From Triatoma infestans (taxonomy: Eukaryota > Arthropoda > Insecta > Hemiptera > Reduviidae), in contig JAAEAF010014405.1 of the NCBI GenBank assembly GCA_011037195.1, positions 186,001 through 250,000 on the forward strand: 64,000 nucleotides of DNA. Reading direction: 5' to 3'. Numbering within the stretch: the first letter of the stretch is position 1; every line of letters begins with the position of its first letter. The position numbers and the translations under genes were made by a program. Shown in pieces: positions 21,510 through 32,649 of this stretch. The notes under the pieces were generated by a model. It saw nothing but the letters and a program-made list of their open reading frames with translations. It did no database searches and had not been told where the DNA came from.

Positions 21510-22746
21510 CAGTGTTCGGCAAACACGTCATCCAAAAGAGCCAAATATAAACAATACAAAATTGAAGTTGATTCAAAGAGCCATTTTTTTTAAACTTAAG
21601 CTTTGCTTTAGTAGAGATATTTTTATGGAAATAATTAGGATTAAAAGTACACTCTCGGAGCTTGCCTTTCCTAAATATGTCTTAGTTTAACTAACGGTAC
21701 ATTTAATAAAACTTGTATCATACTTATATAAAGATAATATTTATTAAAAATATAACAAGTTAAATAATATAAAAGGTATCCTTAAAAAAAACTACAAATA
21801 CTCCACTAATGTGAACAATGGCGTTGCATTTCCTTGGAAAGTAAGGATAAGTCAGGTTTGTATGTTGTAGTTTTTTAATTTTAGGCGCGATTCCAAGTTC
21901 TCATCGATAAGCCGATTTCTTAATTTGCTCTTGGTAAAGTTCATGCTTGAAAATGATTGTTCGCATAACAATGTAGACCCAAATAAGGAAAGAACAGCAA
22001 ACGCTAGTTTCTTCAGTTGATCATATGAGTCAGGAATACTATTCCAGGTGTTAAAAATCAACATATCTTCCCTCTCCAGATCTTTCAAAGCAGACCGCTT
22101 GTGCTGTAAACTTAATTCACATTTATTTTTCTCCAATAGCTCTAAATCGGCACAAAGACGCCCGAATTTTGAGCTCCACAATTCTTTATTTTTTAAATCC
22201 AGCAACTGCATTTCAAAGCGGCCAATATCAATATTAAAGGGCGAAAAATTTATTTGTGTTACCGTGGCATTCAGAGGTTTTTTAACAAAAGCTAACGTCG
22301 CTTTGCTGTTTCTAAAGTCTTTGAACCTGCCAAGAAAAGCTTCATATTTAACAGTGTTGTACTGAAATAGCAAATGTCAATATTAGACTTATTTTCTCGA
22401 CAATATTTCAATAGGCATGGAAAGTGAATCAGAATTTCTCATTCAAAATCTTCGGCAAAAAGCGACAATTTGTTTTCGAATAAAATTACTATAATAAGTA
22501 CAAATAGTTGAAATACATTTCTGTGCGGAGCAATTCGACGGAGATAATGATACACATGACTGCGAGCGACTATCCGTGCTATTGTTCGTTTCTAAAAATG
22601 TGCCTCTTTTCTGTAGGCTTGCGTTTCAAAAATGTTTACCCAACTCTTACAAGGCAAGTTAATAAATAGTATTCCGTGCCTGCACTAAACATTTCGTGAA
22701 CGAGCCGCAGCCAAGGAGACAAAGAGCCGCGTTTTGCCGACCACTG
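21510..22746 (-). mobile_element. hAT-superfamily DNA transposon, internally deleted
   Basis: A 1237-bp element with short inverted ends, CAGTGTTCGGCAAAC at the left and CAGTGGTCGGCAAAAC on the minus strand at the right. It is flanked by a perfect 8-bp duplication, GGCTAAGA (21502-21509 and 22747-22754), the hallmark size for hAT elements. Subterminal repeats with AGAGCC words are present on both sides. Inside is only the C-terminal part of the transposase on the minus strand. Confidence 0.93.
21852..22373 (-). pseudogene. hAT transposase C-terminal fragment (dimerisation domain)
   Basis: A 173-codon uninterrupted minus-strand frame. The first half (ATVTQINFSPFNIDIGRFEM, then LLDLKNKELWSSKF) is the linker seen in vertebrate-type ZBED/SCAND3-like hAT proteins. 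The second half is the hATC dimerisation domain: LKKLAFAVLSLFGSTLLCEQ followed by SFSSMNFTKSKLRNRL. The zinc finger and RNase H-like catalytic core that should lie upstream are missing, so it cannot transpose DNA. The frame shows no stops over 173 codons, so the element is not ancient or this segment was kept intact. Confidence 0.88.
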
Positions 22747-22754
22747 GGCTAAGA

Positions 22755-23572
22755 CATTAAAGGCTTTATAATTGGGGCAATATGATTTTTTTTTTTTTTA
22801 CTGCTCCTAAAAGGGAGTATCATCAAGCGATCGAGACAAATATTCGAAATCTGATTTTTTTCCCCAGAAATATCTTTTTGTTGATCACAGAGTTTACCCG
22901 AAATTGTATTCCACAATTTTATTTTTGGCAATTTTGTTCATTTTCATTGTGAACATAAGGTAATTCAAAATCTGAAAAAAAAAATCATAATAAACCTTAA
23001 ACAGGATAAATTCGGATTTGATAGAAATATTTCACTAAAATTTTATCAACCGTCTTAAATTGCTTTTTCAGATTTTTTCGAAAATGATGAATTATTTTTT
23101 AAAAGATTTTCTTTAAATTTGATATATAACCTAATCTGCTCCTGGTAAGTCTCAGGTGATTCTCTTAATTTAGAAACAGAATTTTGATTTTAGAGTAGCC
23201 CTAAGGGAAGGCTTCCTTCTAGGTTGCTATTTCAATAATTCATACGGAACTATCATTAAATGTATGGATAAAATTTCCAGCTATAAGAATCACTATCCTG
23301 ACTTCTTTTTTTTTCGATTTACCATGATTTTATTAATAACGGCACTAACGGCTAACTTCAAACTTAGCACAATAACTCTTTTATGAATCGATCAATGTTT
23401 CCCGAGATATTAAGGTAACTGAACTTGCCGGAAGTCAATGGTTTGCTTGTTATAACTAATTGGATGTTAAAAATTATTAATTCCTTGAGAGCATACCACC
23501 ATAAGATCTTTGTGGTAGTTTTGAGACTATCAAATAGTATTGCTATTTATAGTTCACACGACGTAGGAGTAG
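22755..23572. other. AT-rich DNA with faint Rep1 traces
   Basis: Short blocks near 23030-23120 resemble the TTTTCGAAAATGATG part of Rep1. Nothing coding was recognised. Confidence 0.4.
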
Positions 23573-23580
23573 AGAAACAG

Positions 23581-24805
23581 CTTCCGGAAGGGCCAATCTG
23601 CCATACGGCAGTTGGCTCGACTGGTTAACAATATTACCGAGAAGTTCAACGAAAGAAAACATACCGGTATGTTGTTACTGGACATAGAGAAGGCCTTTGA
23701 TACCGTATGGTATGTAGGCCTACTCTATAAAATGATAACTTACGGTTTTCCGGCTTATGTTGTGAGTCTGGTACAATGTTACTTTGCTGACAGAACCTTC
23801 CAGGTCCAAGTTGGTGATATTCTTTCTGATGGATGGGGTCTAGTGTCTGGAGTTCCCCAGGGTTCTGTCCTTGGGCCGGTGCTTTTCAATATTTTCCTTA
23901 ATGACGTACCCGTTAAAGACAATGTTTTGTTGTCCCTCTTCGCAGACGACACAGCCTTGCATGTGTCGTCTTGGCGAACGGACACAATCACTCACAGACT
24001 GACACAGAATCTCCTTAAGCTACTAAAATACTTCCATAAATGGAAGATTAAAATAAATACAGAAAAAACCCAAGCAATATTTTTCACAAAAAGACGACCG
24101 ACTTTACGGAAACAGATAACTATAGCTAACAGACCAATAGAATGGGCCCCCACTGTCAAGTACTTGGGGGTCACATTAGACAAATCATTAACATTTACTC
24201 CACACATAAACACAATAGTTCAAAGAAGCAAAGCTCTCATACTCCAACTGTTCCTCTCCTAAATAGACATTCTACACTGAGTGTTGGCAATAAAATACTG
24301 TTGTACAAGGTTCTGGTCAGACCTGTGCTTACCTATGCTGCTCCATGTTGGAGTATAGTGAGTGAGACCAACCTGAAGAAATGGCAAAGGGTGCAAAATA
24401 AGTTTTTAAGGTTTGCCATTGATGCTCCCAGATATACGCCAATTAAACTCTTGCACGAAGAAACAAAAATAGAATTTATAAAAGAATTGTTAAAGGAAAT
24501 ATGTACAACTTTCTTTCTTAGTACAGCTTATAGTGAAAATAAAACAATCAAAAACATAGGATGTTACAATACAAATTGTCATTTTAAACATAAGAGAATT
24601 AAAAATATAATATGCCCACCACATCAATAAAGAGACTACTATAGAGCTGGGTTTTTTCTTTGTCATTTTTCCCAGCACCACACTGTGAATTATATACATA
24701 CTGCGTGATAGAGAATTTGGTGAAGTGGTAAAGATGAAAATCTGGTAAACTTAACATTGTAATTATGTAAATATCTGACAATAAAATATTATTTTATTTA
24801 TTTAA
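23581..24805 (+). pseudogene. Jockey-type LINE, 5'-truncated
   Basis: Starts inside the reverse transcriptase (SFRKGQSAIRQLARLVNNIT, frame 23578 on). A long intact frame runs to 24262, with LLLDIEKAFDTVW (first catalytic Asp), GVPQGSVLGPVLFNIFLNDV, LLSLFADDTALHV (FADD active site, about 23940), then IKINTEKTQAIFF and the VKYLGVTLD thumb. A shift near 24260 leads to LLYKVLVRPVLTYAAPCWSI and VQNKFLRFAIDAPRY. The 3' end is AT-rich with AATAAA. An 8-bp direct repeat, AGAAACAG, flanks the piece (23573-23580 and 24806-24813), so this is a 5'-truncated insertion made by target-primed reverse transcription. Motifs fit the Jockey clade. Confidence 0.88.
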
Positions 24806-24813
24806 AGAAACAG

Positions 24814-25880
24814 TAAGATGAATTTTGTGGCCTTTATAAGAGATGATATGCTTGGTTCGGTCACAGGAATGTTTGAACTTATTGTTCTTTAGATTCTGAA
24901 TTGGGTCATTATGGCCAGAAATTCAGTGTTATGAAGTAATCGAATTATTTTTGTCAATAATTTTCGGTGAAGTTCATTTACAAATTATGCCAATAAAAAT
25001 AAACTTAATTACAGTGTTCCATTTGTTTGCTGAATTACAGATGAGTTCATCACAATTTACAGAAGTATAATGCTAATGATTAGAGTTTGTTTATGCATTC
25101 TATTCCCACAATTTGTATTTGTCGTTCATAATTATCATATCCCAGTTCATTAAAATAGGGATTCATATGAAAGGACTTAATTTGAATGTTTGTAAAGTAA
25201 TTTTTTATTTTTTTTATTTATGTATTACCGACAAATTTTTTTTCGTCGACCCTCTTCAGAATACTATACAGGGTATAGTTTATATGAACACATTCTTCAA
25301 AATAGGAAGTTAGTGATAGTATCAAACTTTTAATATTGTTCGGAGTACATGTTCACGATGGAATAGAATAAAAAGGGTAATGAACTACTTTAAATATCTA
25401 GATTCCATCATTGAAGCAAACAGCTCCTCAGGTAAATAAATGAAAAGAAGGATAATAGGGGTGGGGAAGTGGGTAGGAGAGTAATTGGCCTGCTGAACTC
25501 GTTTTTTGTTTTTGATCAGTAATATACTGAATAGTTATAAAGTTCCACTGTACATCAATTAAGTTACAATAACCATTCTTACTGCAATTATTATATTGAT
25601 TAAAATTATTACTAAATCATCTCAAGGCCGTAATAATATATATTGAATAAATATAATTAATATCTATAATTTTATCGATTCAAGTTTGTAATGAGATGAA
25701 TTTAAGGATTTCTTACTGTTCATTACGCAATATATTAATATTTTGTATTCAACCTTTCCCACATACCTAAACAATACACCCACACACAAAATGTAATACT
25801 AATTTACTTTTATCCATTCATAATTACTACCGCAATTTTCTATTTAGTTATTCATAATTTTAATGGTGCTTATAATTTTT
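24814..25880. other. Unassigned AT-rich DNA
   Basis: No coding region or element was recognised. Confidence 0.5.
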
Positions 25881-25882
25881 TT

Positions 25883-25914
<32 letters not shown>

Positions 25915-26050
25915 CGTGGTCGTGAAGCTAATACATTCTGGCCCCAAAGGACGACGACTTGACATAGTAGAACAACTCGAAATATATAAACACAAGACAC
26001 AAAACTTAATAAACGAACAGACAAAATTTGCCAGTGAACCATTATTCAAA
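25881..26050 (-). mobile_element. LINE 3' UTR scrap with (AAT)n tail
   Basis: On the minus strand, TTTGGGGCCAGAATGTATTA is followed by GCTTCACGACCACG and then an (ATT)n run (25887-25913). A terminal TAA-type repeat fits the I-like LINEs seen elsewhere in the window. Coding sequence is not recognisable. Confidence 0.4.
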
Positions 26051-26099
26051 ACACTCTTCCCACAATAGCAACAGAAACGCAATTACCAGTGCAAACATT

Positions 26100-26640
26100 A
26101 CACGTGCAACAAATAGTTCTTACACGGATTTTAGTTTTAGGTTTAGTTTTAAATCTACTAGTTAGATATATTTAAATTTACTAGTTATATATATAAAGTG
26201 TGCGTATTTGGATGGTGTATGGAGTATGTGAATGTTGTTAAAAAGGTGGAATGCATAATAAAAAAACTTTATTATATAAAAAACCATATTTAGGTATACA
26301 CGCTTGCCAGGATGTGAATGTAGTGTGAAAAAGTGAAATAATGACTGGAATATATAGTTATAAAAAACTTAATTATAAAAATCGCTTAATTTTAAATGAT
26401 GTTAGTTTAAATCGTTATTTAATTTAATTTAAATTTATTTTATATATTTTATATTTTATTTTGGTTAGTTAATTGTAAAATAAATCTCCCTCCAACAACA
26501 GAGTTTAAAAATTAGATCTCCACGTGTTGTGTCCATTGTAAGGAAAATTTGCCCTTTAACAACTCAAACACGTGTTTTCCCACCAGTTGACCATACCCCC
26601 TGACCTAGTTTAAGAGTTTAGTTTTAAATACAGTTAAACC
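26100..26640. other. Unassigned AT-rich DNA
   Basis: Nothing recognisable was found ahead of the Penelope-like unit. Confidence 0.45.
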
Positions 26641-26654
26641 AGTCAGTGTGAAAA

Positions 26655-26790
26655 CTAAGTTTGCTCTGTGCAAGCATGTGTTGTCACACTGTCTGAAAAA
26701 CGCATCCTGAAGATGGGCGAACGCCCGAAAAAAAACCGGTCGATGACCACAAAATGAAGCAGGCTACCACGGGAAATGTCTCTAATAATA
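26655..26790 (+). mobile_element. Penelope-like terminal unit, single copy
   Basis: AACTAAGTTTGCTCTGTGCA, then TTGTCACACTGT, then a hammerhead block, then GGTCGATGACCACAAAATGA and GGCTACCACGGGAAATGT. This is the best preserved copy of the unit also found at 3975, 37200 and 42770. No inverted partner was seen upstream. Confidence 0.6.
26703..26745 (+). ncRNA. Hammerhead ribozyme motif
   Basis: CATC (26703-26706), core CTGAAGA (26707-26713), one extra T, perfect stem II GGGC/GCCC with loop GAAC (26715-26726), GAAA (26727-26730), a run of extra A, self-complementary ACCGGT (26735-26740), C26741, then GATG (26742-26745) pairing with CATC. The five inserted A residues between GAAA and CCGGT probably damage this copy. 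Confidence 0.55.
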
Positions 26791-27069
26791 ATAATTATTA
26801 AATTAAAATAATTAGCTTGAAATCTATCAGGAGTATCAGGAGTATTTTTAGAAATAATTATTTTCTCTTAATATTGGATCAAAGAAAGTATGCAATCCTG
26901 TCAAATTTTTGTAAGTGAGTTTTTACTGGGGACATATGAACTATCCCGAGAATTTAAATATATATTGAAATTTGAGGATCACTCGAAGAAGGGAATTTGA
27001 AAGAAATCAAATATAGATTTTTCCATCTAGAATTGCTAAAGGATCCAATATGAAGGTTTTCTTTTATCT

Positions 27070-27445
27070 AAAATCAGGCAATCAGAAATGTGAACTTTAA
27101 TGCTAAGTCGATTGTAAGATTTGTTCCAAAATACATCACGTATAATTTTTTTTTACTTTCTGTTACTCCTGGTAAAAAGGAAGTATTGCGATCGTATCAA
27201 ATTTTCGAAATTGAGTTTATACCGGAAATACATGTGTTGAGGTCCCTCGAATACGAAAAATATATTTTTAGTAAATGGTCTGTAAATATGTGTACGTGCG
27301 TGTTGGTGTGTGTTGACAGAATATTCAAATACGAAAGTGGCAAGGAGCTCAAACTTATTATTCCGTTTAGATACTACCACCGCATTAGGTACGAAACTTT
27401 TGGGCAAAATCCATAACCGGAAGTGCCATTTTCTGATTTTTTTTT
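27070..27445 (-). repeat. Rep1 fragment, inverted
   Basis: The reverse of the Rep1 3' end: TTTCTGTTACTCCTGGTAAA, then GTATTGCGATCGTATCAAAT, then ACCGGAAATACATG and so on to CATAACCGGAAGTGCCA. A decayed microsatellite lies near 27287-27312. Confidence 0.65.
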
Positions 27446-27465
27446 TTTACAGTTTTAACCAAGTA

Positions 27466-27650
27466 CGCGCATAAGGCGCTACAAAGCCCCATAATTAAGA
27501 AATGAGGCGAAAGGCGAGTGAGAGTGGGACCGTCTCCCCACTCCAGTGGTTGAGTATGAAAAGCTCGAGTGGCGCAACTTACTATCGAAGGAGCTCACTA
27601 AAACCGTTTGCCGGCGAAATTGTGTAAACGAAATTTTCCACTATCCGACA
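27466..27650. other. Isolated GC-rich stretch of unknown nature
   Basis: AAGGCGCTACAAAGCCCC through CCGTCTCCCCACTCCAGTGG to CCGTTTGCCGGCG is clearly richer in GC than both Rep1 pieces that surround it. It does not match the SINEs listed here and has no long frame. It may be another short element inserted in Rep1. Confidence 0.35.
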
Positions 27651-27659
27651 TACAAGGCT

Positions 27660-27860
27660 ATGTAATATTAGTTTTCCAACTTTCTGCGATTTTACATTTC
27701 TAAATGACCAATTTCTAAAAATTATTTTATACTAAAAAAACAAAACACCATTTCAGAAGGTCTCAAACCCTGAGGATTTCCGGTGAAAACTTACCAAACA
27801 GCAGAAAAAAGAAAAGCAATTGACCCAATTCCACTTTAGCAGAGTTTGAGAAAGTAAAAA
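27660..27860 (+). repeat. Rep1 fragment, 3' end
   Basis: AACTTTCTGCGATTTT, a decayed middle, GGATTTCCGGTGAAAAC and a closing GTTTGAGAAAGTAAAA match the Rep1 end. Confidence 0.5.
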
Positions 27861-28364
27861 GAAAGTTGTTGTATAACATAGACACAATCTCATCTAGAAA
27901 ACGGAAGTATTTACCCCCAAACTTTTCAATTTGTCTTTGTTGTTAGAAAAGAATAAAATATTTCCGGTAGAAACAAATAAAACATTAATGATGTGTTAAC
28001 CGAAGTATTCGAAAAAAATCAGTGGTATTTCAATTTATCTTCCTAGTAACTCAGAAGACTCAAATGTAGCTTCAAATTATTACAGTCTTGTGTAATGACA
28101 TGGCAAAGTCATTGACATCGGCAAAGTACACCAAAGAAATAAAATTTACAACTAGTGGTTTCAGCCAGCTGCTATCTTAACAAAGAGTGGCAGTAATAAA
28201 CCAGCAACCGGCCGCCGGCTTCAAGGCAGCCGCGGCCAAACAAACGATTAACAAAGCCTTTTCGTCAATACTGTACATCAAAAAGCAAGCACCGAAAAGG
28301 TTGATTACTGACCTAAATAAGGTCACCAAACTACGAAGGTCACACACTAGGACAGATGTCTTGG

Positions 28365-28735
28365 TGTGAGTGTGAACAACAGTAATATATAAACTCTATG
28401 ATATACGACGAAACGATCATTATATCGTCTACGGTCAAACGAGCACGTCTATATACCCGAGCGGCAATTTACAGTTATATTCAGACTTATCTCTTTAGTA
28501 GTGCATCTTAGTTCAGTTATTTCAGTCATTCTAATTTATTAATAATTTATCTTCTATTATTTTATTATAATTATTAGTTACCATTTCTAACGTTCTTATT
28601 ATTGTTAAAATACAGTTTATTTTTATAAAAACCGTTTATTATTCGATCACTAACTTCCAATAATTCTCAACTAACTTCCGCCCTCTTCAAGACATCTACT
28701 ACATCAGGAATCACACAACAAACGATTCCATTACA
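28365..28735 (+). mobile_element. Candidate solo LTR
   Basis: A 371-bp stretch that begins TGTGAGTG and ends CATTACA, so it has TG...CA ends. It is flanked by CTTGG (28360-28364) and CTTGC (28736-28740), a 5-bp duplication with one mismatch. Inside are a TATATAAAC box soon after the start and TCAGTTATTTCAGTC, an initiator-like region. No internal retroviral genes lie beside it. Strand is assumed from the TATA position. No second LTR copy exists in the window, so support is structural only. Confidence 0.45.
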
Positions 28736-28974
28736 CTTGCAACTGTACGTATATTAAAAAAAAAAAAAATTAGTTATTTTAGAAAATGTGGAAGATTAGA
28801 AATATATGACTTCACTTTGTAATTTCTCTTACTGCCTGTAAGAGGAACAATTGCAGTCGTGCCCCCACCCCCACCCCCCGAGAATGAAAAAGATGTCTTT
28901 TTTTGTGTGTGTTTATGTGTTTGTATGAACAAAATATCTCAGTAACGGTAAATTACACGAAGCGGAAGTAAGTT

Positions 28975-29785
28975 GAGTAATAAAGGTATTATTTGGCGTG
29001 AAAGCACACTCGGGCATACAAGGAAATGAGGCTGCAGATTAAGTAGCAAAAGCGGCAGCAAAGGATCATACGTTGCAGATTGAATACTGCTTAGTCCCTC
29101 GTACCTACATTTGGTACATGACATCAAGACAAAGTATAGAACGCTGGGAAACACAATCGCAGCACTCACAAAAGGGCCGTCATAGCAGGAAATTTTTTCC
29201 AACTGGTGCTTCAAGAATGCAGTCATATTTTCAAACCATCTATAAAGTGATTCAAATGTTGAGTGGTCACGGTAAATGCAACGAATATTTGTGTTGCTTT
29301 AAAATAAAAAAAATGATTCTGCTTGCCCATGTGACCAAGTTACAATACAGTCTTGAGATCACTTGCTGTTTGACTGTCTTCTCCTGGAAAGAAGCAGATT
29401 CCGTTTGATTGAGTGAGGTGGCCACGAATGGTGACAGTTGGCCAGTGAGTCATCGTGAATTTGGTGAAGAATTATTTACCACAATTTGAAGAGTTTGTGA
29501 ATAGAATCGATTTGGACAGTTTATGTACTTAGTAACTTCAATGAGTTATAATTTATATAATGTGTGTTTGTAATTTGTTCATAATCATTATTATTGATTG
29601 ATTTATTTATTTATGTTTGTTTGACTTATTCTAGTGAGATCACTTATTTTACGAGTATTTATACAAAAGTCACCGCAAAAATTTTGATTATTGTGTCTGT
29701 TGTTTATGTATGATTTGTATCAGATTTGACTTACTTGAAATCTTTAAGGGAGCACGTAGTAAGTAAATAAATAAATAAATAAAAA
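28975..29785 (+). pseudogene. R1-like LINE 3' end
   Basis: Begins with the end of an RNase H domain, VKAHSGIQGNEAAD then a stop and VAKAAAKDH (28995-29065). TYIWYMTSRQSIERWETQ follows, then the C-terminal tail MLSGHGKCNEYLC with a decayed C..C..H..C region near 29320-29400. A 3' UTR follows and ends in repeated AAAT units at about 29763-29785. It belongs with the element at 12995-14860, which shares the LSGHG..K.YL.xF tail. Truncated at the 5' side. Confidence 0.75.
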
Positions 29786-30970
29786 ATACGTAGCGGAAAC
29801 TTGATATTTTGTTTAGATACCACACCACACTTGAGGCTTGAGGGTTCCAATCAAAATCCACCAACCAGATATGCCATCAACTTTAACTAAACGATTGGTT
29901 TCAGTAAAGAATTTTCACAGATTCTTCTTTAAGCTTTGCTAATTAACTGTATAATATGAGCTGGAGATGAATGATAATCTTAAGATATTGCAGTCAGGCG
30001 GGTGGATTGCTAGGGTTGGCTTCTTAGGAATAGCTTCTTAGGCATTTATTTTAATAGGGAAAGGGTGAAATAAGAGCCATATTGGCTTAGTTTTGAGACC
30101 CTAATTAACTATATGTCGGTGACTTATATTTAGTTAGGATTAAATTATGAGTAACAAATTATTAAACCTGATTATAATAAGATTATGTTGAGAAATGTAT
30201 AAGTCACTGTTTTTAGTTTTGCTGAAGTGTCTTATTAGGCCGAAACGCCCAGTTTTTTTTTTTGTTGTTTTTTTTTAGTAATAATACCTGGGGGGAAATA
30301 GTCACTAGTTTGGTTTTTGAATTGTAAACTGCATATACTATAGGGGGAAGGACCAGGACTTAGTCCTTATTTTGAAACCTTTTTCCAGGAATATGGATTT
30401 TTTTGGCGGTGATCAGGACGAACAAAAGGAAGGGGCTTACGAAGGAAGTTGCTTCCAAACATTGTAGTCGCATACACTTAGTCCTTAGGAGTAAATCGCT
30501 TACATACACACACCATTCACTAAAAACCATTTTCTCTCAGGTGACTGAGCAGAGCTTAAAACATGTATCTCCTGTGAATAATTCAATTTAAACAAATTGA
30601 TCTTATCACATTACTTCGTGTTACAACAGAAAAAGGAAGTAAAAAATTTCCTTAACCTACAGTTTTTTTTTTCTAATAATAAAATGACAAGTTATATAAT
30701 AATAATAATAAATCTGTTATCACTTCTAACAAGAAATTTAATATAAAAGAAAAGAAATAAATTAATTTTGAAGATATACCAACAAAAATCAATCCATAGT
30801 ATTTGATACTACTATACTATATTATAACAAAGGGTGACTGATTTTGGTTAAATTACATAAACCTCTCATATTACTTACAGTGTTACCAAATTCTATTTCT
30901 TATTTATGTTATCATAATTGAAGAAAAATAATATTAATAAAACTTTTTCTAATATAAAAAATTGAAATTA
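29786..30970. other. AT-rich DNA with LINE and Rep1 scraps
   Basis: At 30035-30110, AAGAGCCATATTGGCTTAG matches the LINE 3' UTR scraps at 17335 and 62530. At 30490-30650 a decayed Rep1 3' end can be followed (CACACACCATTCACTAAAAA, then an ATGTATCTCCTGTGAA block). Otherwise unassigned. Confidence 0.4.
30222..30252 (+). ncRNA. Weak hammerhead-like motif
   Basis: CTGAAGT, a GTCTTATTAGGC segment and CGAAACGCC follow the order core, stem II, GAAAC. The seventh core base is wrong and stem II pairs poorly. Listed only because its layout and T-rich surroundings resemble the better copies. Confidence 0.2.
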
Positions 30971-31023
30971 TTCAATTAATTTGATATATTCTTTGATGTT
31001 AAAAATAAAAAATAATGTTTTAC

Positions 31024-31210
31024 CTCATTTGAATCACATCGTCCCCAGCAAGACATAACGTTTATTGTATCCCAACAGATTCTACCTTGTGAATCTGCTT
31101 GTGTCACTTTATAGCTGTAGATTCGTCTGTGACAATCCAATGTAGATTCTGCATCTAAAGTTCCTCTAACCGTTGACATACAACCAACCAATACCATCAG
31201 GAATACCGCT
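31024..31210 (-). CDS. Gpb5: Glycoprotein hormone beta-5 (GPB5), one internal exon
   Basis: The exon lies on the minus strand between a candidate 3' splice site (TGTTTACAG, ending at 31211) and a good 5' splice site (AATGAG|GTAAAA at 31023). It encodes a hydrophobic run AVFLMVLVGC, consistent with the end of a secretion signal, then a linker, then DCHRRIYSYKVTQADSQGR and CWDTINVMSCWGRCDSNE. The Cys spacing and the C-W-G-R-C segment are the first half of the cystine-knot fold of GPB5, the beta subunit that pairs with GPA2 to form the thyrostimulin-like hormone acting on an LGR receptor. No stop or shift occurs, and the exon ends in phase 0. Exons with the start codon and second knot half were not found in the window; introns full of transposons would explain that. 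A partner GPA2 gene was not seen. Confidence 0.85.
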
Positions 31211-31214
31211 CTGT

Positions 31215-31711
31215 AAACAGTTTTTATTTATTTATTTATATGCAAAATTTACAATTATTATTGCCATTATTATTATTATTTTTATAAGTAATTTAAATTG
31301 TAGTGAGTGTACAAAAATGGTTTATAAAGATAAATACTTTCGAAAAAACTTTTCGAAATATAAAGAATCTGGGGACTTTAATTAATAATTGACTTTACTT
31401 AGTCACATTAAAAATAGATTTTTGACATAGATTGAATAAAACAATTTTATTTGGGAGATAAGTCTCATGGTGTGGAAAAATATTAATAAGAGAGAGAGAG
31501 AGAAACACTTTATTCGTAAAGAATTGTCAGTGGGGCTGCTCGACAATGTCAAGTTGCTAACACACAGCTTACCAATCAATCGAACTGACATAAACAAAGA
31601 AAGAGGAAACAATACATTATTACACAGATTAAATCATGAAACAGTTAATTTTGTTTTGTTATTGTTTTCCACTTTTCGACAACAGACGTGTGTGCGCCTA
31701 ACTGTAGATGT
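31215..31711. other. Presumed GPB5 intron or flank, AT-rich
   Basis: (TTA)n-like sequence and AT-rich DNA with no coding signal. The T-rich minus-strand stretch next to the exon could serve as the polypyrimidine tract. Confidence 0.4.
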
Positions 31712-32364
31712 CTAACTGTAGATGTGGTGGTTAATGATGGCTAGAGAGTCTATAATAATCTCCTCCGTTAGCCTCGGCAATATATTCGGGTCTATCCCGA
31801 CCTCGTCCCAGAATTCCACCGTTTTCTTTGGAATAGTCCCCCGAGCACCGAACCATAGACCACGCACTTTATAGTCCCGTTCCCCAAACATATCTCTATA
31901 CTTCTCGGAGAGATATGTAATACATTTGCTATAAATGGCACGCTTTTCTGTGTCGACCTTATCCCCCTGCTGTGGATCGTTATTTTCATAACGCACCGTC
32001 GGATCAATGATGTACGCTAGTCTGCTGTCCCTTTTAAAGGCCACTATATCTGCATATCGCGCAGAGCCCTCATCATCAACAGCGTACACTTCCTCAAAGC
32101 AGGTATAATCAAGAGCCCTAAGAGACTCTGCGATCGCGTGCTTGACCCTGTGATGCCGCCTAGTCACGAGGAGCATATTGTGTGGACAATTTCCGAGCAC
32201 ATGTGCCGGTGTTTCGTTCTCTCTACCGCATTTGCGGCAGAGGGGTCCAATATCTCCTGCTGAACTCGTGGCAACTCCGGGAACGCCCTTGAGTGGAGCA
32301 TAATTTATGTTTAATTTTATTGCGTTGGTCCACTCCGAGCCTGAGAGCACTTGCTTATTCTAGA
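31712..32364 (-). pseudogene. R2-type LINE C-terminus: zinc knuckle and restriction-like endonuclease
   Basis: An uninterrupted minus-strand frame of about 215 codons. It starts LSGSEWTNAIKLNINYAPLK and then has CRKCGRENETPAHVLGNC, a C-x2-C-x8-H-x4-C zinc knuckle, then RRHHRVKHAI. The restriction-like endonuclease follows, with RYADIVAF, IIDPTVRYENN and a Lys-rich EKRAIY segment, matching the (P)D...D...K nuclease core, then LWFGARGTIPKK. R2, R4 and NeSL-type LINEs cleave their target with this domain. The stop is at 31712 and the 5' side is truncated (an in-frame TAG lies just upstream of about 32364). The reverse transcriptase is absent. It resembles the plus-strand copy at 33364-34178. Confidence 0.85.
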
Positions 32365-32649
32365 TGTACCGCTACAATAACGCACATTCAACGCTACAAA
32401 TTAATTAATTTTACTACACAACAATTTACTTCTACAATTTACTACAACAATTTACATTCTACTACATTATTAATTAATTAACGCTACAAATTAATTCAAT
32501 TTTGCTTGGTTATAATTATGTTTCTTCATTAATAAACTTTAACTTTTATTTAATATATATAGTTTCCACTGAAATATATTTGTTCTATCTCTGCTATTAT
32601 ACAGCAAATTGGAAAAAAAGAAGAGCATTTATGTATGTGGTTTTTATTT

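Noticed and set aside
25860..26082. Small proteins with long Leu or Ile runs
   Set aside because: They are translations of the (AAT)n microsatellite and LINE UTR; no conserved domain.
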